From the NCBI GenBank assembly GCA_004794785.1, contig SJOL01001280.1, forward strand, positions 26,257 to 90,256: 64,000 nucleotides of DNA, read 5' to 3'. Under the pieces are notes generated by a model, which worked only from the letters and a program-made list of their open reading frames with translations, did not search any database and had not been told where the DNA came from. The translations under genes were made by a program, and so were the position numbers. Numbering within the stretch: the first letter of the stretch is position 1; each line of letters begins with the position of its first letter. Source of the DNA: Opisthorchis felineus. Its lineage: Eukaryota; Platyhelminthes; Trematoda; Opisthorchiida; Opisthorchiidae. Shown piece after piece: positions 56,148 to 64,000 of this stretch.

Positions 56148-56570
56148 GCAAGTCACCGCAAATCCAGAATGGAAGAACAGTTCAACCGGTATCATGGAGC
56201 AACTGCGCGCTCCTTCACTGAAAGAGAGGGTGTTGGTTCATGACCACCGCGGAAGATGCCCCACGTGGATTCCAGTACTCATCCTTTGCCGGCGCGGCAA
56301 AGTGCTCCACGAGATTCAAGCTGGCCCAGCCAGGTGGATACGGCACACAAGCCATAGCTGGCCGACATTTGCGCAGATCCTGCCCACAGGACCGAGCGAG
56401 TCGTGTCAGTAGATGCTTCTGGGCACCTTTGATCTTGGCACTATCCGAGAAAATCTGTCAGCCGCTTCGTCGGAGGCCCAGCCGACAGTGTCGCTGGACA
56501 GACAGGATCCACAAGCCAGTGAGGCCATTATAAGTAAACCCTCGGCTTTGAAGCTGCGTCGACAAACTTC

Positions 56571-56580
56571 AAGGGGGAGG
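56571..56580 (+). other. Polypurine tract
   Basis: The run aagggggagg abuts the 3' LTR and is the expected plus-strand primer of an LTR retrotransposon. Confidence 0.85.
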
Positions 56581-56970
56581 TGTTAGGCGGAATTCCACAC
56601 GGATCCCGCTTTACCGCTTGCAGTCAGGTGCTGCTACGGCCGAGAAGCTTATCCCGCGCAAGATTGGCCAATAGTTCGGGATGCTTGCCGGTCCGGCATC
56701 ATGCCGAGATCTGATTGGTGGAAAGTCTGGACCCAAAAGCCAAGCATGAACCAGTATTGGCCGAATACCGGTTGTCGATGGCGTATCTAGAAGGCATCAG
56801 AATTTCCAGAAAGTTGTCGCCGCTTATGCTGTATGGAGCGCTGCACAATTGTTCTTGACTTGGTTTTCGGCGTTAAAAGACCTTGTGCACCCTTGGTGTT
56901 TGTTCTGACGTCAACGCTAGCTTGGGAGGCTCAGACAGAGAACTAAGACAGAGAAAATATCGGTACTGCA
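56581..56970 (+). repeat. 3' LTR
   Basis: Begins tgttaggcggaatt and ends ggtactgca, followed by the target duplication ctgac. Lines up with the 5' LTR over its whole length. Confidence 0.93.
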
Positions 56971-56975
56971 CTGAC

Positions 56976-57439
56976 CAAAGTTATCCCGTCCTTTGGTATG
57001 TTCTTTGCACCCACTAAGTGTAAGTTCATGCTCCTTGGCATGCAGTCACTGAACACGCCACTTACAATCCAGGGGGAAGGCACTCGAATTTGTGGAGCCT
57101 TTTACGTACCTTGGGAGCTGTGTCAGTTCTAACTCTAGTGTGTCAGACGAGGTTAATGCACGATTCTGCAAGGCTCGGGTCGTGCTTCCTAATTTGAGTC
57201 TCCTATGTCAACAAAGCAGCATATCCCTTAATCTCAAGGGACATGCGTATCAGGCTACAGAGTAGCCTGTCTTTCTGAATAGTTGTGATACTTGGCCTGT
57301 CGGAGCAGCGGAACTAGGAAGTGTTCATGTGTTCGACAGTCGTTTTCTCAGAACCGTGGCTAGTGTAGGTTGGTGTCGGAAAATCCGTACCAAGACAGTT
57401 GTGCAGCAGGAACTTCCATTAAAGAATGTATCCAGCACC
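56976..57439 (+). pseudogene. Non-LTR RT, 3' portion displaced by the gypsy insertion
   Basis: Continues the host RT: F-F-A-P-T-K-C-K-F-M-L-L, M-Q-S-L-N-T-P-L-T-I-Q-G-E, then scattered pieces such as K-A-R, L-N-L-K-G and E-C-I-Q-H-Q, with many stops. It ends where a SINE begins in the middle of the conserved H-Q-K-L-R-W motif. Confidence 0.85.
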
Positions 57440-57594
57440 AGATTCTGCTGCCGTGCCACCAGAAGGGAGCACGATGGCTGTGATACTGCCAGGTTGCCCA
57501 AACCTAGGCAGGAGAAGTCGAGAGGCAGAGGTCGGTCTCGAAACACGAACCTTCAGGTCAGTAAATTCGCGCTCTAACAAATTAACCCATCTCG
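57440..57594 (-). repeat. SINE inserted in the RT remnant
   Basis: Minus-strand copy with ggttaatttgttagagcgcg-like head (diverged), ggttcgtgtttcgagac in place of box B, cttgggcaacctggcagtat body and gccaccagaagggagc. Its 3' end is truncated before the tail. Confidence 0.72.
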
Positions 57595-59640
57595 CCAGTG
57601 GCCTTATTGCCGATTTAGTTCAGAGCCCCATGTACCCGCCGGATAGCTTCGGCAAGTCTGAGGGTCGGATATGTATCTACACTTATAAATTTATTAAGTA
57701 GGCAACAGTCTGAACACATGCTACGATCCACGTTCATTGCCTCCCAGCAACAGTGGAGATGCGAAATCGGTTTTACTTGACCTTACACTTCCCACTTAAA
57801 AAAACTCCAAGAGTTTCCTGAGGGCCTCACATATCCGAAATGGAACTGATAGGTATGCCATCCATTTGGGTCCACCTCCCCTACCAGCCCTACGAGTGAC
57901 TCTGCTGAAAGTACGGATCTTGTTCTGATTCCTCAGATAGAATTCTTAACTGCTGTTGAACTTCGTCGAGCAGTGATGCTGCCTTGTCTATTAGGTGCGC
58001 GAAACACGCTCGGTCTTGTGGACCTCCCCAAGGATTTGCGAGTCAGTTAACGCACCTACCGACAGCTGTAACGCGAGCTTTCCTAACAACAAGTAATACT
58101 GCATCTCTTCCTAAAGTTTGACTGACCTTGACCGACTATCTACATCAAGGTCTAGGGTGCAGTGGAGGGCGGTTTTTAGTCCCCAGGTGATTTCGCACTT
58201 CCTGGGTGGTGACTGACGGTGGAACTAGCGACTTGTTGAACACTGAGAAGCTATGGTCGGTGTCGACAAAAGGTCGCGCTTTCTGACGAAGGGGTGACCT
58301 ATGTCCAGTCGTGTATGTATAGAAATTCGGGACCTATATTTTTTTTGACGATAATACAGTTGGATGTGCCTACTTTTACCGCGCAACTAGAAATTCGGTA
58401 GCGTCGAATGATAACGTTCCTGCTTTATGTTCTCCTGAAATAATCCTTACACTTTCACCACTTCCTGTTGGCCAAACTTTCTGACTTTTATGGCGGCCCT
58501 CGAATGCTTCTTCTTGTCTAAGACCCGATGGCATTCCTCGTTAAGCTGTCCCGGATACCCTCCCGAAACCATCCATGATGGATTTTCCTCATGTCGCCCT
58601 CAGACTTCGAGCGATTTTTATACGGTTTGAAATCGTGTCAGTGTCGGCAGAACACCAAGTCGAGCACAAAGGAATCGACAGTCTCTGCGAGCACTGGATG
58701 TTCCTAGGAGACAGCTTTACAGGTGCAGGTCTCAGGGGTCCAGCATTCTGTGACAACGCATGTCCTCTGAATGTTCACTTCCTTGAACCAACAGCCCGAA
58801 CAAATGTATCAGTCCCGCTCAGTTATTGCGCGTTTGACTCCCGGCCCCTGACTGACCTATTCAGTGGACTAACCGGGCTCTACGGGACCCGTCATCATTT
58901 GTAAGATGGAATTTGTCGTTGATTGCGGCCCCGCGTACATGGTCCACTCTAGGAGTCAAACCAGATGCCCGAAGTGTGTCAAGGTTCACTTAGATGACGC
59001 CCTCTTCGGCCCATGCTGCACGCTTTGTGGGAGACTCCACCACACCTTCGACTGTGTGCTCGCTTCCACGTTTAGAAACTTCAACGAGTCCAATAGAACC
59101 TGTCTTCCGAAACGGAAAAAATGGAGCCAAGCTGAATAGGCTGAAAGACGTCAGCAGCTGAAACAGCAGAGCCACTGCCAGTCATCGGACCAAAGGGCTT
59201 ACCAAGCAACGGCAGGTGAACTAACCAACCCAGCAAAGCAAGCAAGAGATTTCAGTTCAATACGAAAGCTATGGTTAACTTGTACAAAAACAGCTTGTAT
59301 AGTCCTTTTGTAAATGGCCGTTCAATGATGGTCTAATCTGGCCTTGTCGCCTGACCTTGCTTTACTCAACCGTGCACACATACAAGACGCACGTATCGAC
59401 TCTCCACTCATTCACATTCGTGTCCTTCCAACCTCCGGTCACATCTGCCAAAGTTTTTGCACATTCACGGTGTCACACATGTCCAACGTGGGTTCACGGA
59501 GTTGATTGAACATGCCCAAGCTGTGAGCGCAGTGCTTCGCTTCCGTGAATATGAGGAGTGAGAGACTCCATGGCAAACGGTTCCTTGCATGATACTCAGA
59601 GGTCCTAGGTAGCGTCACCATCATCACCGAGAGCATAACA
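57595..59640. other. Unassigned region with a possible Cys/His protein remnant
   Basis: No host gene was recognised. The frames at 58575-58904 and 58906-59139 may belong together as an element ORF1 (see next entry). A Gly-poor stretch at 58330-58350 (tatattttttttgacg) is simple sequence. Confidence 0.45.
58906..59139 (+). other. Cys/His-rich open frame, possible retrotransposon ORF1 fragment
   Basis: 77 codons with R-C-P-K-C-V and C-C-T-L-C-G-R-L-H-H-T-F-D-C, the latter a C-x2-C-x3/4-H-x3/4-C zinc-knuckle pattern, then a basic tail (K-R-K-K-W). Preceded by a stop two codons from the frame at 58575-58904. Its place among element debris suggests ORF1 of a non-LTR retrotransposon. No homologue recognised. 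Confidence 0.35.
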
Positions 59641-60960
59641 TCAGTGTTGAACACTGATGCCTCGCTACCGTGCAGTCACACTGTAAAGGAAACAATGAAA
59701 GTGAGTAAGGGACTTGCTGCTAGCCTACCACAATTTTTCGGAGGTGCCTACACCTCCGGATAATGGAGGTGTAGAAACTAACAGCAAGCATGCCATTGAC
59801 ATCTAGTGGTCCAGCCATAGCACCTTTCGGTGTTCAGCTGCCATGCCACCCGAAGGAAGCACGAGGGCTTAGATACTGCCAGGCCCCGAAGCCTAGACAG
59901 GAGCAGTCAAGGTGCTAAGGTTGGGTTCGAACCACGGATCTTCCTTGTCAGTAGGTCTCAAATTAGAAAACGCGACCCGACCCTCGGTGATTCATTCTTA
60001 GATCTCATTTGTGGCACTACAGTCAGAATCAATAGGACTTCCAAGATACGTAAAATGCTCCGCAACCTCGAGTATCTCTTCTTGGATTGTAAGTGGCGTG
60101 TTGATTGACTGTGTGTTCAGAAGCATGTACGTGAACATTGTGGTGCATATGCCAAGAAACGAGAGGACTTTGGTCAGTTCACTCAAAAGCGCCCTCTTCA
60201 AAGACGAAGACGATGTCGTCTGCACATTCCAGATCGACAGGGTTTTCGTTAGCAGATACTTAAACACCAGATTCTTTAAGGCCTGCCGTCGTGCGTCTTG
60301 CTATCTCGTCAACCACGAAGCTGGGTAGGAATGGAGGTAGTAGATAACCTTCTCGGACACCACAGTGTACGAAGTGCTTTGGATGGCTCTCCGTACAACT
60401 TCACCCCCGCAAGTCCGAAAATACAAAGACCCTATTATGTTCACAAAATTCCCCGGCATTCGTCTCTCAGCAAGTGTGTTGAGCAAAACAGACCGGTCAA
60501 CGGAGTCAAATGCTCCTCGGAAAGCTAGGAATACCAAACCTGTGTGTCGTTTATGTGCATGACATTTTTCTAGCATCTGCCGAAGTGTGAAGACTTGGTC
60601 AACACAACCTCAACCAGGTCTAAATCCCGCTTGCCGCGCTCGAGGCAAAGCTTCACGGGTCACCATAAGGCGACAAATGACAAGTACTGCATACAGTTTC
60701 GTTAGGACTGGAGTCAAGCTGATCTCCCTGCACTTACCGCACCCATTAAGGATCCTTTTTGGAAACATGTACTGCTACCGATTCTCCTAACTTGTCTGGG
60801 TCAGTCCCCTTTTTCCAGATGCAGACAAATTTATCAGGCAGGTGCTGACTGACGACATCACCCTCAACCTTATACAATGCGGGGGGAAGCCGTCCAGACC
60901 AGAAGCTCACCAGCAGTTGCAAGAACACATGCAATTATAAATTCCCTGGGCCGTAGGGGA
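59640..60960 (-). mobile_element. Decayed non-LTR RT element, minus strand, with SINE inside
   Basis: Minus-strand pieces, in order: F-W-S-G-R-L-P-P-A-L-Y-K (60.90 kb), F-V-C-I-W-K-K-G-T-D-P-D-K-L-G-E-S-V-A-V; then F-L-A-F-R-G-A-F-D-S-V-D-R-S-V-L-L (60.50 kb); then S-I-N-T-P-L-T-I-Q-E-E and F-T-Y-L-G-S-P-I-D-S-D-C-S (60.05 kb). A SINE follows, and the 3' end with R-C-Q-W-H-A-C-C and the palindrome (59639-59659) lies beyond it. The segment between the last RT piece and the 3' end, including the C-terminal domain, is missing. Confidence 0.83.
59815..59962 (-). repeat. SINE replacing the C-terminal part of the RT element
   Basis: Minus-strand copy with ggttcgaacccaacctta (box B), gactgctcctgtctaggctt, gcttccttcgggtggcatgg and the tail caccgaaaggtgctatgg. 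The box A head is missing on the 60-kb side, where deletion has occurred. Confidence 0.82.
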
Positions 60961-61330
60961 TTTCTAGTCTGTCATCCAGGTGTTCTAGAATCCAAATGAG
61001 TGACGGCACGTGGCTGTGAGAAAGGCTGTTCAAAGTGCACGACGCTGTGGCCGATGCGTCTTTCTTTACTGAAGACGGTCGCGCCGACTTGGACCTTGAT
61101 GGTTGTGAGCACCAACGGTTTCCGGGGATCGGTCGCACGGATGGACTAAAATAATCTTCGGACAATTCCGGCTTTCTGCACCTCTTGCATTTCCTTGGCA
61201 TTTCGAGTCCACTATGCGCGTGCTGATAATCTATCTGATAATGCATCGGGCCGAATTTGCACGTGGATGGCTGAACATTTCTCCGCGATTTGAGCGGCGC
61301 CACTGTTTTGTCTGATATCCGGTTTCTCAG
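60961..61330. other. Unassigned segment between RT remnant and SINE
   Basis: A 122-codon minus-strand frame (60935-61303) has C-K-R-C-R-K-P-E-L and Ser/Arg-rich text but no recognised family. It may be upstream sequence of the RT element. Confidence 0.35.
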
Positions 61331-61331
61331 C

Positions 61332-61532
61332 GGACTCGAGACAGCTCAGTCGTTAAGGCTCCAGCTTACGGACCGGAAGATCCGTGGTTCGAACACGGCC
61401 TCCACCTCTCGACTTCCCCTGTCTAGGCTTGGACAACTGGGCAGTATCCCAGCCCTCGTGCTTCCTTCCGTTGGCGCGGCAGCTAAGTACAGATAGGGTG
61501 CTGCAGCTGAACGATTTGATCTTATTTTTTAC
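61332..61532 (+). repeat. Full-length tRNA-derived SINE
   Basis: Sense copy: gagacagctcagtcgttaag (box A, one change), tccgtggttcgaacac (box B), ctgtctaggcttggacaact, ctcgtgcttccttccgttgg, and the tail gggtgctgcagctgaacgat followed by ttgatcttatttttt. Confidence 0.85.
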
Positions 61533-61617
61533 ACTTCAGCCTACCTGGAAGCGCCCTTGCACGGGCGAAACTCCCAGCCCTGCGCAAAGACGTGGTGATC
61601 TCGTTCCGGTGTGAATT

Positions 61618-61695
61618 GATATCTGTAACAGCTGGAACCAATTTGCCTATGGTACATGGTTTATAGCTGATAAACTGATTGATTTATTGATCTAG
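61618..61695 (+). repeat. Isolated 3' tail of the 25-29 kb type non-LTR element
   Basis: Shares cagctggaac-caattttgcctat and ggtttatagctgataaactg then attgatttattgat with 29395-29460. Being only the tail, it looks like a severely 5'-truncated insertion. Confidence 0.75.
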
Positions 61696-62117
61696 GGTTC
61701 TGTCACTTTCCATTTGCTAAGCCATTCGCCCGCCCCTTACGCAGCCGTGAGACATGAAGAGGGAAGCGGCTTAGGAGGAGCTCTTGGTGAGAGTTCATAC
61801 AAGTGTCCCAAAACGAGTGACAGTAAGTTGCTCTCCCGCACCACTGGTATCCGATGGCGACGCGACCAATTCGGGTCCGTGGATAACCAGCTGTTGGAAG
61901 ATACCAAGTGGCTAGACAACTTCGATTATTCCGGATGCTAGTACTGCATTATAACATAGGTCAGCACATAGCTGAAGCAGTCGTTCGCCATTGTCCGTAC
62001 GTACCGAGTTCGATCCATGTCAACCACGCAATTAAATCTCAGATATGCCAAGCCTGCCAGTTTGTGAAGTCAAAGCTCAGGCAAGCACAACGATATCTGA
62101 GCTTTTAGCCACCTATA

Positions 62118-62168
62118 AATCGTTCAGCTGTATCACCCTTTTGGTGCCTGACTGCCGTGCCACTCAGA
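62118..62168 (-). repeat. SINE 3'-end fragment
   Basis: The complement reads cagtcaggcaccaaaagggt and gatacagctgaacgatttat, the family tail. Only about 50 bp remain. Confidence 0.65.
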
Positions 62169-63475
62169 ACTGTTTCCAACCCTCCTCACCTTTAATGTTA
62201 TATTTATTGTTGGTTTTGGGCAACCCGCGGTTTTTGAAAGTCAGTGGGATCAAAACAACGAAACTGGAACAAGCGCAGATTAATTGCGAGCTTTCGAAAC
62301 ACGAGATATCCGGAGAAACTGATAAAATTGGACCTATTTTCGCTAACCGAGAGGGGGCACTCTGTACACGTAAAGAACTCGGGACCGGAGTGGCAGGCTT
62401 GGTTCGCTATCACCGATGGGGGCAATAAACGAGTACGTCTGGTTAAGCTGTATTAGAGTATGAGGCCTCGTTTGAATCCTTATACTAAGCCGTCGTCGAC
62501 GGTAGTTAATTCACGGGAGTCTACCGAGCTAAGTAACCATTACCCAGTCGGGGATGTTCAAGAGAAAATTGGACGAGCGTCTATGGACCAGGTCTAACAG
62601 CCTTTGTCGTTCTTGCAGTACGTCACGATCCAACAGCGCTGTTGCCCGCCGTGGAAACTGACCCGGTCAACTGGAAAGCAAAGGCTTGCAAAGGGTTAAA
62701 ATCTGCTTTCTGCGACCGACTGACGTAATCACCCATTGGTTATTCATCACGTCTGATGACACAAGTCTGGAGCAGGTGTACAACGACCTGACAACCTGTA
62801 TATTATTTCATCCCTCCAAATGGCGGCACTTTCGACGTCGGAGTGCTTGGCACCGAGTCTTCGTACGTCTTCTCAATTCTGCTGCCTGTCCTCTGTAGCC
62901 TAGTGCCAGCACCATGACATTACCGTAACAACCCGTGGCAAGAGAGCACGAAAACCAAGCACTAATCCCCGAAACACGTATCGCATATAGAGTCGCATCT
63001 TCCTCGTACCGTCACAAAAGCAGTCTGCCGTTCCAGCCGCTGGGCACGTCAGAAGGCGCGGTGGCTGATACAACCAGCTCGAAAGTATATCAGTAAGCTA
63101 CGTTTATACAGCGGTCACAGATCCCCCCGCAGTGCCATACCGACGGCCACGGGGCAAGAGGAGCCGAAACAGAATTCTTCGTTTTGGTCGGTCGATCCCC
63201 CGGCCAGTCATTTTGCGACTGCTTCGGGCCAAGATCTTCACGGATCTCTTGCAATACAGTAAAGTAGCGGCTTCTTGGTGATCCTTCTTGGGTCTCATAA
63301 GCTACCATTAGGCCTTCCTACCCGCACTGCACAGTTTCAGGCCACCGCTTAATCACCTGAAAAATGATGTGCCTTGGGTTTAGTCGAAAGGCAGGTGAAG
63401 CTTCTCTCTGCCAGCTCAATTCCATGCTCAGCTCCGAAATACCACTTACGCATGATGATTCCAGGCTTCCGATCT

Positions 63476-63540
63476 TAATAATGTAATAATAATGTTTATT
63501 CCCAACTTGTAGGTGGCATGCCTTCAGGCGTGATCACCAC
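63476..63540 (-). repeat. Probable retrotransposon 3' tail with (ATT)n
   Basis: On the minus strand: cctacaagttgggaataaac followed by attattattacattatta. A canonical AATAAA followed by a short ATT repeat looks like the end of a non-LTR element on the minus strand. The 400 bp upstream on that strand contain no readable RT motif, so the class is open. Confidence 0.4.
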
Positions 63541-64000
63541 GTTACAGTCAGAATAAAGGCATGACTGGCGGGGATTGTGGGTACAGGGATTTTGGGAAAA
63601 GGGACAGCGTCATAGGCGGGGGCGTTATCCGATGTAGACGTAGTCATCACTAAACCGGCACGGGCAGGGAGGCACAGGTACTATGCTTTTTTTGGAGAGA
63701 ACATCGAGCAAGGTCAGGTTGGTAGGATTTGAAGGTGGCGGGCCAAAAACAAAGCGAGGGAGGGCAAAACAAGAGGCTTCCTGTTTGACATATGACAAGA
63801 AGAGTGTAAATGGTTGAAAATGAGGAATCAGAACATCAGATCTGGTGAAGCAGTATAGTTGGCGTCATCCAGCCGGTCAAGTTGAACTAAAACCTAAAAC
63901 CACCGCTGAGGCCTCCTGACCTTGGACTGTTGAGCCTGATGGCCAGGGTTACAAAAAGCGTAAGTGGGGATGATGACGTGGAGGGAGTAGCAAAACGCAT

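Larger units (their letters stand above)
52045..56970 (+). mobile_element. Ty3/gypsy LTR retrotransposon, defective, target duplication ctgac
   Basis: Two LTRs of about 390 bp flank gag, zinc knuckles, protease, RT, RNase H and integrase in Ty3/gypsy order (integrase last). The 5 bp ctgac occur at 52040-52044 and 56971-56975. A purine tract (aagggggagg) precedes the 3' LTR. The RT/RNase H text is closest to the K02A2.6-like or Mag-like group common in animals; two CCHC knuckles fit Mag-type gag. Multiple stops and frame changes and a lost integrase catalytic Asp make it inactive. It is nested in an older non-LTR RT. Confidence 0.94.
61696..64000. other. Right end of window, little recognised
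   Basis: Holds a SINE fragment (62118-62168) and a probable retrotransposon tail (63476-63540). Frames at 61714-61941, 62045-62428, 62686-62898 and 63090-63308 (minus) have no family motif. Confidence 0.45.

Noticed and set aside
1..64000. CRISPR arrays, bacterial operons, phage or secondary-metabolite clusters
   Set aside because: No regular short repeats with spacers, no Shine-Dalgarno-led gene runs; the window has spliced genes and eukaryotic retrotransposons.

Overview
This is eukaryotic DNA from a parasitic flatworm, most likely a digenean fluke and probably an opisthorchiid liver fluke (Clonorchis/Opisthorchis type). The call rests on two things. The window is packed with tRNA-derived SINEs and endonuclease/reverse-transcriptase retrotransposons of a kind I recognise from fluke genomes, and it has short, well-conserved exons separated by long repeat-filled introns. 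Paragonimus or another fluke is possible; I could not run a search.

Two host genes are recognisable. From about 5.27 to 43.77 kb on the + strand lies most of a phosphorylase b kinase regulatory subunit alpha gene (PHKA). I traced 16 exons that join in frame (3,324 nt, 1,107 codons plus stop). They start at the human-like A-A-L-E-A-x-x-x-L-D-L-F-G stretch and end in a CaaX box (Cys-Ser-Val-Gln). The exons for roughly the first 200 residues are not seen and should lie left of the window. On the - strand at 48.75-49.65 kb is an apparently complete intronless coding region for AIMP2, the scaffold protein of the multi-aminoacyl-tRNA-synthetase complex. The two genes converge tail to tail across about 5 kb of repeats. 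PHKA works in the phosphorylase kinase complex that switches on glycogen breakdown; AIMP2 works in translation. Nothing suggests they cooperate.

Repeats fill the rest. The PHKA introns hold a degenerate non-LTR element (11.2-13.3 kb), a longer but broken endonuclease/RT non-LTR element (25.5-29.5 kb), a solo LTR with 5-bp target duplication (31.0-31.3 kb) and a SINE with a 13-bp target duplication (31.5-31.7 kb). Right of PHKA are 3' ends of RT elements (44.8-45.5 kb, + strand; 47.7-48.3 kb, - strand). Right of AIMP2 is a nested block: a Ty3/gypsy element with two LTRs, zinc-knuckle gag, protease, RT, RNase H and integrase remnants (52.05-56.97 kb, target duplication ctgac) inserted into an older non-LTR RT (51.1-57.4 kb), which also carries a SINE. 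Another RT remnant lies at 59.6-60.95 kb. From 61.7 to 64.0 kb I see little beyond repeat debris. All element coding regions seen are interrupted by frameshifts or stops.

No prokaryotic-type systems, CRISPR arrays or functional RNA genes were found.
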